NCBI GenBank assembly: GCA_016186375.1
Contig: JACPLS010000008.1
Span: 1-20,074, forward strand
Origin: Candidatus Pacearchaeota archaeon
GTDB lineage: Archaea; Nanobdellota; Nanobdellia; Pacearchaeales; GW2011-AR1
Direction of reading: 5' to 3'
DNA: 20,074 bases
Part shown: positions 6,786 to 13,975 of the stretch, piece by piece
Position numbering within the stretch: the first letter of the stretch is position 1
Layout: each line of letters opens with the position of its first letter
Notes under the pieces: model-generated
Database searches by the model: none
What the model saw: the letters and a program-made list of their open reading frames with translations, nothing else
Told to the model about the DNA's origin: nothing
Position numbers and translations under genes: made by a program

Positions 6786-7493
6786 ATGAAAAAGTTATCA
6801 ATAATAATACCTGTTTATAATGAAGAAAAAACAATAATCCAGATTCTTGACAAAGTTTGGGATGTTGACTTAAGCACAGGGAAAGAGATAATTATTGTGA
6901 ATGATGGAAGTAAAGATAATTCAGAAGGAATAATAAAGAAATATTTAGCAAAGAAGAAAGAAACTAAAAAGATAACGTTTAAATTTATATCAAAGGAAAA
7001 TGGAGGCAAGGGATCTGCGATAAAAGCGGGAATTGACAGAGCTAGAGGAGATTTTTTGATAATGCAAGACGCAGATAGCGAATATAATCCCCAAGAAATA
7101 AAAAACTTGATTGAAGAAATAAGAAAGGGAAAAAATAAAGTAATTTACGGCTCAAGAATTTTGGGAGATAATCCCTACCAATATTTTACATATTATTTGG
7201 GAAATAGGTTTTTAAGTTTTCTAACTTCGGTGCTTTATGGGCAGAAAATTACTGATATGGAAACATGCTATAAACTTATTCCTACTAATATTGCTAAGAG
7301 CCTTTATTTAAGAGCGAAGGGATTTGACATGGAGCCGGAGATTACTGCAAAGATCTTGAAGAAGGGATATAAGATAAAAGAAATTCCTATTTCATATAAC
7401 CCAAGATCTAAGGAGGAAGGGAAAAAGATAAATTGGAAAGATGGTCTAAAAGCTGTCTATGTACTTTTGTATTGGAGATTTAAGGGGATTTAG
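6786..7493 (+). CDS. Polyprenyl-phosphate sugar synthase (dolichol-phosphate mannose/glucose synthase-like, GT2)
   Basis: A 235-residue soluble GT-A enzyme. The Rossmann-like N-terminus SIIIPVYNEEKTI (5-17), IVNDGSKDNS (37-46), GKGSAIKAGI (75-83), the metal-binding DAD (95-97), YGSRILG (121-127) and TDMETCYK (157-163) are all in the order of the Dpm1/DPG synthase family. The C-terminal ISYNPRSKEEGKKINW carries the usual R-S-x-x-E-G-K-K signature. There is no C-terminal membrane pair, so it resembles soluble Dpm1 types. It would transfer a hexose from GDP- or UDP-sugar to dolichyl or similar polyprenyl phosphate at the cytoplasmic face; which sugar cannot be read from sequence. It is co-transcribed with the upstream GT-C enzyme, the likely consumer of its product. 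Confidence 0.88.
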   Translation: MKKLSIIIPVYNEEKTIIQILDKVWDVDLSTGKEIIIVNDGSKDNSEGIIKKYLAKKKETKKITFKFISKENGGKGSAIKAGIDRARGDFLIMQDADSEYNPQEIKNLIEEIRKGKNKVIYGSRILGDNPYQYFTYYLGNRFLSFLTSVLYGQKITDMETCYKLIPTNIAKSLYLRAKGFDMEPEITAKILKKGYKIKEIPISYNPRSKEEGKKINWKDGLKAVYVLLYWRFKGI

Positions 7494-7516
7494 TTGTTCT
7501 TTTATAATAGTTACAA

Positions 7517-7532
7517 CCGAAAGGTTTTTAAA
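7517..7532 (+). promoter_or_regulatory. BRE/TATA promoter of the 94-residue gene
   Basis: BRE-like CCGAAAGG (7517-7524) directly precedes TTTTTAAA (7525-7532), whose centre is 25-26 bases before the ATG at 7554. This spacing is the main reason for choosing 7554 over an in-frame ATG at 7494 that would lie upstream of the promoter. Confidence 0.6.
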
Positions 7533-7553
7533 CTCATTTTTGAATTGATAATT

Positions 7554-7838
7554 ATGGAAAATCATGACCTACCACAAAGAGTAGATTTATATTCTCCTTT
7601 AACAGGAGTATTTAGAAATAAACCTCTTTTAGTTATAGATGGGACAAGCGTGTTAAAATTGACAAGGGAAGAGGAGATATTATTCGCAAGTGGTGCCCAG
7701 AGAGTTGAGACTCCTCGAGGTGGAATTTATGAATTGAAAAGAGATTATGCTGCAAAAATAGTTCTCCCGCTTCCTAGAGACAGGACAGTAAGAAAAAAAA
7801 GATTTTCGTGGGCATCTTATAAGAAGAGTTACTTATGA
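7554..7838 (+). CDS. Hypothetical 94-residue protein
   Basis: A soluble protein of 94 residues with no signal or membrane segment. Two beta-rich stretches are visible (PLLVIDGTSVLKL, about residues 24-36, and RGGIYELKRDYAAKIVLPL, about 54-72), followed by a strongly basic C-terminus (RTVRKKRFSWASYKKSYL). The basic tail might bind nucleic acid or phospholipid headgroups. I recognise no family. The same frame is open up to 7494, but the BRE/TATA at 7517-7532 would then lie inside the gene, so the shorter form is preferred. It follows the glycosyltransferase operon by 60 bases but has its own promoter. Confidence 0.6.
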   Translation: MENHDLPQRVDLYSPLTGVFRNKPLLVIDGTSVLKLTREEEILFASGAQRVETPRGGIYELKRDYAAKIVLPLPRDRTVRKKRFSWASYKKSYL

Positions 7839-7956
7839 TTTACAAGAAGTTAGAAATAAGAATAGATGTTAATAATTTCTATTAAAAAACACAATTCGAA
7901 ATATATATATATAGGTGAATTCTTTTATTTTTGAGGCTTTAAAACCGGATTTGTTG

Positions 7957-8010
7957 ATTTAAAGTTTCAAAATTGTAAGTTTGAAAATGAAATATATGAA
8001 AGGAGGTGAT
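7957..8010 (+). promoter_or_regulatory. TATA box and full-length Shine-Dalgarno of the tail-fibre-like gene
   Basis: ATTTAAAG (7957-7964) is a plausible TATA box, giving a transcript start near 7985-7990 and a leader of some 25 bases. AAAGGAGGTGAT (7999-8010) is a complete Shine-Dalgarno, 3 bases before an ATG at 8014. This is by far the strongest ribosome binding site in the window. The stretch 7839-7956 before it shows only AT-rich DNA, including an (AT)n run at 7900-7913. Confidence 0.6.
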
Positions 8011-8013
8011 AAA

Positions 8014-8031
8014 ATGGATAGTCTCTTGTGA
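8014..8031 (+). CDS. Five-codon leader frame (MDSLL) coupled to the next start
   Basis: ATG 8014, placed perfectly for the Shine-Dalgarno at 7999-8010, opens a frame of five codons ending at TGA 8029-8031. That TGA overlaps the GTG at 8028-8030 which opens the following gene (GTGA overlap). Two readings are possible: a leader peptide whose termination feeds re-initiation at the GTG, or a one-base frameshift between the true start and the body of the gene. The frame switch is -1 relative to the leader. No classic slippery heptamer is present. Confidence 0.4.
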   Translation: MDSLL

Positions 8032-8573
8032 CTGTGAAATTGACTGGGAATGTGATTAAAGTGCAACCCTCTACGCGTGGACAACCAGTTTATAATACAA
8101 CTGAAGTTGATAGTAAATTTCTGCCCGTTAAAGAAAATCCTTCATTAAGGCGCAATGGATATAGTAGAGTTGATAAAAATCTCTCGGTTTCTTCATTAGG
8201 AATCGGAGCATTAGAAACGACTGGTGATATGCCATTACTTATTAGCCCAAGAAATATCAATAACCATCAATATATTTTTGATGTGATTTATAATGGCCAT
8301 CCGATGATAACTATGTCCGGTTTTAACGAATGGCCTACTATCAGATTATTTGACCCAACTCAATGGAATACGCCGGCTAGAATCAATATAGAGACAAGAT
8401 CGAATAGCTTTTTTAATAATCTGGGCAATTTTGGCATAGGAACTACAAATCCAACGTCGAAACTAGATGTTAATGGAACAATTAGAAGCCAAGATTTAGT
8501 TGGTAGCGGGCCAGCATATGTTTGTGTAACAAATGACGGAAGAATGTATAGAAGTGTAAAGCCATGTGTCTAA
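8028..8573 (+). CDS. Tail-fibre-like / surface-protein-like small protein
   Basis: From GTG 8028 this frame encodes 181 residues. Near the C-terminus (about residues 137-153) it carries FGIGTTNPTSKLDVNGTIR, the hallmark of phage tail-fibre and adhesin-like proteins that often precedes a trimerising or S74-type C-terminal region. The last 28 residues (GSGPAYVCVTNDGRMYRSVKPCV) hold two Cys and resemble the end modules of large surface proteins in DPANN genomes; I state that resemblance from memory. The upstream part is Asn- and Pro-rich and beta-prone. There is no signal peptide or membrane helix, which is odd for a surface protein. It could be a truncated surface protein, a virion or provirus fibre piece, or a protein whose N-terminus is lost by frameshift (see 8014-8031). 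Confidence 0.65.
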   Translation: MTVKLTGNVIKVQPSTRGQPVYNTTEVDSKFLPVKENPSLRRNGYSRVDKNLSVSSLGIGALETTGDMPLLISPRNINNHQYIFDVIYNGHPMITMSGFNEWPTIRLFDPTQWNTPARINIETRSNSFFNNLGNFGIGTTNPTSKLDVNGTIRSQDLVGSGPAYVCVTNDGRMYRSVKPCV

Positions 8574-8578
8574 AAAAT

Positions 8579-8613
8579 CTCTTATTTTTTCTTTCTTATT
8601 TTTATTTTTCAAT
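8579..8613 (+). terminator. T-rich convergent terminator region
   Basis: Immediately after the stop at 8573 the plus strand runs through several T tracts (CTTATTTTTTCTTTC and onward). On the minus strand the flippase gene ends at 8602 and meets a T run just beyond (plus-strand A run near 8573-8578). The two converging transcripts therefore both end on T-rich DNA, the usual archaeal termination signal. Confidence 0.5.
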
Positions 8614-9843
8614 TAGATAAAGAGAGTAGAGAAGCATGAGGGAGTTTGAGATTAAGAGAGATATTGCGAATTGCGAGAGAGAAGAATGGAACAGGAAGAA
8701 AAGCAGAACTTGGAATGCTGGGAATGTTAGAAGATAATATGCCTTGTTTGATACTTGATCTATTGATAATTTATAAAGAATTATAATATTTGTGATTGAA
8801 AGAAAAGAATATGAGAGGCCTGTAATGAATAAGATGCTGGATGCAGCCAGATATTGATTTGAACCAAGGGAAATAAGGTAAATTATTTCTTTTGGAAAGA
8901 AAAGATATATTAAAAGGGCAACAGTTGCAATTAAACAAGTCAATATTAATGATTTTTTAAATAGAGAAGACGTTTTTTTGCCTTTTGCAAAATCTTCAGA
9001 AGAAATAGGAAATAGGGCTTTTCCTATTGCGGCACTAACAAAGAAAATGACTTTTCCTATCAAGGAAATGAAGGCGAATTCGCCTGCGTTTTGAGGGAGA
9101 AAGAACCTTCTTGCCAAAATTATATCTAAGCTGTACATAAGAACTATCGAAGTTATTGCAATTATTACAGGAAGATTTGCTTGATAAACGCGGCCAAAAT
9201 TTTCATTTTCTCTTTTTGACTTAATAATGTCTTTGATAATGAAGAAACTTAGAATAAATGAAATTAGCCAACCTACGATTACTGCGAACATGGCGCCATA
9301 TACCTTTAATCCTAGAGAAACAAAAATGATTGCAAAGATTGCTTTAATGATAGATTCTAATGTTAGATTAGAACCTAAGGCCATAAATTTTTTTTGCCCC
9401 TGTATTATTCCTCTAGTAATAGGAAATGTAAACACATAGAAGACAAACAAAGATGTAAGAAGCATTAACATGAAAGATATTTTTAGAAAAATTGAGAGGA
9501 AATAAAAAATAGGCAGAGAGATAAGAAAGAGAATTGAAGAAAAAAGAATACCTTTTTTCATGCTTCTTATTAATAAAAATTTAATTTTTCCTTTTTGATT
9601 AAAGGCAGTGAACTTACTTGTGTATTTTGATATTACTGTTTGGATAGCCTCATTTGGTATCGCAAAGAGGTAAATTAGGGACATTAAAGCAGCTAAAATA
9701 CTATAATCTGCCGGGCCCAGCATTCGCGCCATTGATATTTGAAAAACATAGTTAAAAATATTATAGAAGAGCAACATTATGAATAAAATAAAACTTCCTT
9801 TTATGAGTGCATCACTTTTTAAATTTAGTATTTTATTTAACAT
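8602..9843 (-). CDS. Polysaccharide/oligosaccharide flippase (Wzx/MurJ-like, MOP superfamily)
   Basis: A 413-residue protein with about 12 membrane helices. The N-terminal region SFILFIMLLFYNIFNYVFQ followed by SMARMLGPADYSILAALMSL (about residues 37-56) is the classic start of polysaccharide flippases (helix 1, then 'R-x-L-G-P-x-x-Y/F'). FPITRGIIQGQKKFMALGSNLTLES (about 145-169) is the second family signature, and LPQNAGEFAFISLIGKVIFF (about 251-270) opens the second half. It probably turns a polyprenyl-linked sugar across the membrane. It is the third gene of a tight operon, 4 bases after the GlcNAc-1-P-type transferase and with aglB before that, so the cargo is most likely the lipid-linked N-glycan. 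The length is a little below the usual 430-500. Confidence 0.85.
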   Translation of the reverse strand: MLNKILNLKSDALIKGSFILFIMLLFYNIFNYVFQISMARMLGPADYSILAALMSLIYLFAIPNEAIQTVISKYTSKFTAFNQKGKIKFLLIRSMKKGILFSSILFLISLPIFYFLSIFLKISFMLMLLTSLFVFYVFTFPITRGIIQGQKKFMALGSNLTLESIIKAIFAIIFVSLGLKVYGAMFAVIVGWLISFILSFFIIKDIIKSKRENENFGRVYQANLPVIIAITSIVLMYSLDIILARRFFLPQNAGEFAFISLIGKVIFFVSAAIGKALFPISSEDFAKGKKTSSLFKKSLILTCLIATVALLIYLFFPKEIIYLISLGSNQYLAASSILFITGLSYSFLSITNIIILYKLSIDQVSNKAYYLLTFPAFQVLLFFLFHSSLSQFAISLLISNSLMLLYSLYLIEK

Positions 9844-9847
9844 TGTC

Positions 9848-10858
9848 TTAAATAAAAATCCCTTCCCTGAAAATGATAAATGCCAATATTATTACAATTA
9901 ATTGAAATAAATTTATGAAATTTACAACGTCTTTTTCATAAACTTTTTGTTTATATTTTTTTAATATAAATATGGCTAAATGTTCCAGGCCATAGATTTT
10001 GTTATATTTAAGATCTAAAGAATTGTCTTTTTGGGGCAATGCGAAAGATTCCATCTTTAATTTTCCACGTAATTTTAGGAAAACTTCAATTATGTAAGGA
10101 ATAAAAATAAAAATTGAAAACCTTTCTAAATTACCCAGAATAGCTGCTGCTGCTATTATGGCACCGAGAGAATATGTCATCGTATCTCCGGGAAAAACTT
10201 TTGCTGGAAAACTATTGAAAAGCAAAAAACCGCAAAGAGCTGCAACCATACAAAGCAAAATTAATGAAAGCCATGTTGTTCCTGTAAGAAATGATGCTAA
10301 TGATAAAGCAGAAAGAATCAAAATACCTTGCCTTGCTTCTAATCCATTATATCCAGCTAAGAAATTAAATGTTGTTGATGCACCCATAATTCCCAGTGGA
10401 ATTATTAAAAGGGGATAAATAATTCCAAGATTTAAACCATCTAAGAAGGGGATAGATATTATTGACTCTCCAACGTTTATTACTACTAATGGCACTGCTG
10501 CAAAAAATACAAGGAATAATCGAACTTTTTTTCCTAGCCCTATTTTCCATCCTAAAATATCATCTATTATTCCTATAAATGCTATTATTAATATTAAAGT
10601 TAAGAGAGCGAAGATTTCTACCACATTTGCTTGTGATTTAAAATAAAAAGTTTTAATAGCTACATATAGCAAAGAGCTAAAAATAAATCCTGCTATTACT
10701 ATAACTCCCCCTGCTTCAGCAACTTTATCTCTGGAAAATTTATTCATATCTTTTCCCGTTAATCCTGCGTTCTTAGCCCGAGATATCCAAGACGGAAGAA
10801 AGAATAGAGTTATTAAAAAACTTACAATTATCGGCAGAGTTAATATATATGTAATCAT
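9848..10858 (-). CDS. UDP-GlcNAc (or UDP-sugar) : polyprenyl-phosphate GlcNAc-1-P transferase (Alg7/AglH-like)
   Basis: A 336-residue member of the MraY/WecA/Alg7 superfamily with about ten membrane helices. Visible motifs in order are KDMNKFSRDKVAEAGGV (36-52), the metal-binding IGIIDD (95-100), NFLAGYNGLEA (165-175), FPAKVFPGDT (217-226) and, in the last cytoplasmic loop, GLEHL (about 291-295), where bacterial members have H-rich patterns. The N-x-x-x-G-x-N-G-L-E and GLEH forms are closer to eukaryotic Alg7 and archaeal AglH than to MraY. It would start lipid-linked glycan assembly by moving a sugar-1-phosphate from a UDP-sugar to polyprenyl phosphate at the inner face. It lies 4 bases after aglB and 4 before the flippase, which strengthens the N-glycosylation role. 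The exact sugar is not readable from sequence. Confidence 0.88.
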   Translation of the reverse strand: MITYILTLPIIVSFLITLFFLPSWISRAKNAGLTGKDMNKFSRDKVAEAGGVIVIAGFIFSSLLYVAIKTFYFKSQANVVEIFALLTLILIIAFIGIIDDILGWKIGLGKKVRLFLVFFAAVPLVVINVGESIISIPFLDGLNLGIIYPLLIIPLGIMGASTTFNFLAGYNGLEARQGILILSALSLASFLTGTTWLSLILLCMVAALCGFLLFNSFPAKVFPGDTMTYSLGAIIAAAAILGNLERFSIFIFIPYIIEVFLKLRGKLKMESFALPQKDNSLDLKYNKIYGLEHLAIFILKKYKQKVYEKDVVNFINLFQLIVIILAFIIFREGIFI

Positions 10859-10862
10859 TTTA

Positions 10863-13814
10863 TTATGCTTTTCTTAAAGATTCTGGATAGTCAACAGAAA
10901 GATAAGATTGATTTAAGGTCATATTTGAAGGGTATGTAATTTGCCATATTCTTATTGGGCCTCGGACACCATTAAAAAAGACAATGTCTCCTATACCTGA
11001 GTTTACTGTTTTTAGTTGTTTCACAACAATGTCATCTTCGGTATGAACAAGCTTGAAATAAGTATCATTTTGGCTATAAAGATAAAGCCGCGCCAATTGG
11101 GATTTAACTGTTCTGTTGCTTAGATATAAAAGAGCGCCAAGATTATCCACATTGAATCCTTGCCCTGACTGATCAACTTTTGGAAAGAAGAAAATACCTG
11201 CTTCGACTCCTGAGCCGTAGTCAGTTAGTTTTTTATTGAAGAAAGCATAGCGCAGAGGTAATTGGTAGAGATTATTTTGATAGATAAATGCGCCCTGTGG
11301 CTGGCTCACAAATGTGCCATTTGAATCTTGTTCTACAAGAATTGCGCCTATTCCTGCTTTACCACCGGGTAAACGAGTCACTGAACCATTTTTATTAAAT
11401 ATAACATCTTCATCAAGTGGTATTCCTCCACCAGCATCATAACGATAAATTGTTCCGTTTTTTGTTTCACTTACTGGAGTAGGATTTCTAGTAAATGAAT
11501 TTATCCAGCTAGAGCGATCGTAGCGTTCATCTGAACCTATGCTAGAAAAAGCAGGATATTTTCCTATATCAGAAGAATCTATTAGGAAGTGAGTTGCATT
11601 GTGCGCAAAAAGAAATTCTGCTGCTTTTCTTGAATCAGGGCCTGTTAGAGCATAACGGCCCATCATATGGTTCCAGTAAGCAATTGCGTTCCCTCCGTCT
11701 AGAACGGTTGCTCTTTCTCCAATAGATTGAACCCAATATCCATAATCCCACCAATGGCCGAAAACAGCATTATGTGGAGTATTTTCTCTTACCCAAGACA
11801 TAGCATATTGCCATTGTTGTGTATATACACTAGGTACATAAGATTGGGCAGTTGCTTTACTCCCTAAATAGAACTGATAGCCTGAAAATATCGAGGCTAT
11901 GACAATTAAAGCAGCAATAATTAGAAATATTGGTCTTTTTTCTTTCTTAATTGAAAATGATTTTGATACAGTTGTGACAGCGAAATAAGCAGCTATAATT
12001 GATACTGGAGGAACTAAGACCATAATTAACCTGACTGCTCCTCGGGCAGAAACAATGCTGAGGAAGAATAGAACAAAGAGAATTAAGAATCCAAAGTCTG
12101 CTTTTCTATAGTGTTCCTGGTTTGCTATATTTATCAAAGCAAGAATAAAAAACGGAATTGAAGCTAAAACAGTAATTATTAAGAATACAAAGCTTTCCCT
12201 GAACATAAGTATCCAGACTGCTAAAGCAATAAAACAAGTAATTGCAGAAGTATTATAATAATCTTTTAATTCTCCCTGATTTCCAGAAGAATTATTAGAA
12301 CTGCCTTTTTTGCCTGCAATATAAACAAATAAAAAGAAACTTGCGAGATAGAAAAATATGCTGATTGAATTTACTCCATTAAGAATGTGATCTGGCTTGA
12401 ATCTGCTAAAGACAACACCAGAAAGAAAGATTGCGTAGGAAGCTGTTAAGAAAATCTTCTCTTTCCTAGTCAAGTCTTCAAATATATGATAGAAAAGAAA
12501 TATAGACCCAATAAAAAAGAGCCAAAAGAATAGTGGAATTGAAGACAAGAACTGGGCTGCTTTTTCAGGTAAGGTTATAATATTAAGCGTTAAAGTTTGT
12601 ACAAGAGATGATAGGGGAGGTCCAAAACTGCCTGCCCACTCTGAATAATATGGCTGTCGGTTTTCAGCCACAGTAACTCCTAGTCGATCAACTGTTGGAG
12701 TTACTAGATTTTTTAATATATCGTGAGCTTCTCTATTGATATATTGTGGTTGTAATAAAGAAAAAAGAATAACTAAAACTAACATAATAATTATGGGAAT
12801 AATTGTTCTTGGAACTTTTGAAAGAATTCCAGATTCGGTATATTTTTTTAAAGCAGTTTTGTGAATTGCTATATCTAAGAGCATGATAAAGAAAACTGCT
12901 GTGGCAAGACCCGTTGTTGTAGAAGTTAGTAGATTAATTAAACTATAACGAGCTGTGGAAAATGATATAATAATGAAAGAAAGTAGCCACCAAATTGAAT
13001 AATTTATAGCGTTTTCTCTTTTAACTTGGCCAAATATAAATGCAATACCGGAAGCAACGGCTATAGTTATATATACATAAATATAACCTCCCCAAACAAG
13101 AGCCATAAGAGCAGTTGATATTGCCGCTAAAATTGAATGTAAATATCCTAGATATTTGTGTTTAGATTTCCAAGAACATATGAAAAAATAAAATGCAAAA
13201 AACATAAACATAAAACCTACTGATTCTTTTTCAGGAATTCCTGCGATTGTTCTAGGAAGAAGAACTGGAATTGTTATTAAAAAGAATGAAGAAATTAATG
13301 CAATTAAATCTGCTTTAAGTTCTCCTAAGCGCTCTATAAATATCTTTCTTGATAAAAGAAAGAAAGCTATAACGGTCAGGCCAAACATATAAGCTGGGAA
13401 TAGGACAGCTGATTGGTCAACTGACGTACTGCCAAGTGATGATGCAATTTTATGGAAAAATGCAATCATGTAAGAAAGAAAAACAAGTTCCTCTTTAGTC
13501 TTAAATCCGAGAGGAACATAACGCATTGGATCGGTGTCTGACAGAGAGCCAGAGGCAATTATTTCTTTTGCCCAGCGTAAAAATAAGAAAGGGTCAAGAT
13601 CTGGGCCTAAGGTATAAGCGCCTGTTGTAACATCTTTTAATCCATCAACATTAAGAGTTCTAATCCATATTGAAAAATATATCAATAATGCAAGCAATAT
13701 ATAAATAAACCATGATTTTTTCAATTTGACGAACTGGACAACTTTGGCTTTTCTCTCTTCAATAAGTTTTTCTTCTTCTGTTTTAATTTGACCTTCTGTT
13801 GTATTATCAGCCAT
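10863..13814 (-). CDS. aglB: AglB/Stt3 oligosaccharyltransferase
   Basis: The catalytic enzyme of archaeal N-glycosylation, moving a glycan from a polyprenyl carrier to Asn in N-x-S/T of exported proteins. After a charged cytoplasmic N-terminus and the first helix comes the metal-binding GPDLDPFLFLRWA. The VTVAENRQP loop (about residue 380) is a TIXE-type motif. The sequon-reading HWWDYGYW (about 690) and DIGK (about 750, DxxK-type) follow in the soluble C-terminal domain. About 13 helices precede that domain. I start it at ATG 13814 (983 residues): the TATA box at 13838-13845 lies about 27 bases upstream, giving a leaderless transcript, whereas the in-frame ATG at 13826 (four residues more) is too near the box. 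It heads the three-gene operon. All key motifs are present, so it looks active. Confidence 0.95.
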   Translation of the reverse strand: MADNTTEGQIKTEEEKLIEERKAKVVQFVKLKKSWFIYILLALLIYFSIWIRTLNVDGLKDVTTGAYTLGPDLDPFLFLRWAKEIIASGSLSDTDPMRYVPLGFKTKEELVFLSYMIAFFHKIASSLGSTSVDQSAVLFPAYMFGLTVIAFFLLSRKIFIERLGELKADLIALISSFFLITIPVLLPRTIAGIPEKESVGFMFMFFAFYFFICSWKSKHKYLGYLHSILAAISTALMALVWGGYIYVYITIAVASGIAFIFGQVKRENAINYSIWWLLSFIIISFSTARYSLINLLTSTTTGLATAVFFIMLLDIAIHKTALKKYTESGILSKVPRTIIPIIIMLVLVILFSLLQPQYINREAHDILKNLVTPTVDRLGVTVAENRQPYYSEWAGSFGPPLSSLVQTLTLNIITLPEKAAQFLSSIPLFFWLFFIGSIFLFYHIFEDLTRKEKIFLTASYAIFLSGVVFSRFKPDHILNGVNSISIFFYLASFFLFVYIAGKKGSSNNSSGNQGELKDYYNTSAITCFIALAVWILMFRESFVFLIITVLASIPFFILALINIANQEHYRKADFGFLILFVLFFLSIVSARGAVRLIMVLVPPVSIIAAYFAVTTVSKSFSIKKEKRPIFLIIAALIVIASIFSGYQFYLGSKATAQSYVPSVYTQQWQYAMSWVRENTPHNAVFGHWWDYGYWVQSIGERATVLDGGNAIAYWNHMMGRYALTGPDSRKAAEFLFAHNATHFLIDSSDIGKYPAFSSIGSDERYDRSSWINSFTRNPTPVSETKNGTIYRYDAGGGIPLDEDVIFNKNGSVTRLPGGKAGIGAILVEQDSNGTFVSQPQGAFIYQNNLYQLPLRYAFFNKKLTDYGSGVEAGIFFFPKVDQSGQGFNVDNLGALLYLSNRTVKSQLARLYLYSQNDTYFKLVHTEDDIVVKQLKTVNSGIGDIVFFNGVRGPIRIWQITYPSNMTLNQSYLSVDYPESLRKA

Positions 13815-13837
13815 ATGAAAGAGCATTGAATAATAGA

Positions 13838-13845
13838 TATTTAAA
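13838..13845 (-). promoter_or_regulatory. TATA box of the aglB operon
   Basis: On the minus strand the box reads CTTTAAATAT around 13837-13847, centred about 27 bases from ATG 13814. The inverted-repeat end of the insertion sequence begins at 13860, about 15 bases further upstream, so only the core promoter separates the transposon from aglB. Confidence 0.65.
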
Positions 13846-13859
13846 GGTTATTGATTGAT

Positions 13860-13872
13860 CAGTATCTCCGAA
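13860..13872 (+). repeat. Left terminal inverted repeat of the insertion sequence
   Basis: CAGTATCTCCGAA matches the reverse complement of 15232-15244 at 12 of 13 positions. The match stops at the outer edge, which sets the element boundary at 13860. Confidence 0.75.
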
Positions 13873-13883
13873 ACAACAAACAA

Positions 13884-13909
13884 AATGAGATAGGTTAACC
13901 TATCTCATT
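13884..13909. repeat. Perfect 26-bp palindrome near the left end of the insertion sequence
   Basis: The centre GGTTAACC is flanked by perfectly symmetric arms: AATGAGATA on one side and TATCTCATT on the other. The 11 bases AGATAGGTTAA recur exactly at 15179-15189 inside the right end. It lies 67 bases past the transposase stop, so it could serve as a transcript end, a protein-binding site, or both. Confidence 0.8.
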
Positions 13910-13975
13910 AAATCAATGCAAGAAAATGCATGCCCTTTCCACAGACCCTAATATCTCTGCAAAAAGATTAACTTG

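Noticed and set aside
7494..7553. Longer form of the 94-residue protein starting at ATG 7494
   Set aside because: The BRE/TATA at 7517-7532 would lie inside it and the added residues look like translated promoter DNA; ATG 7554 has the right leaderless spacing.
7900..7913. (AT)n run as a functional repeat
   Set aside because: Short dinucleotide run in AT-rich spacer DNA, expected by chance or slippage.
13815..13826. aglB start at ATG 13826
   Set aside because: Only about 15 bases from the TATA box, so the transcript would start downstream of it; ATG 13814 fits.
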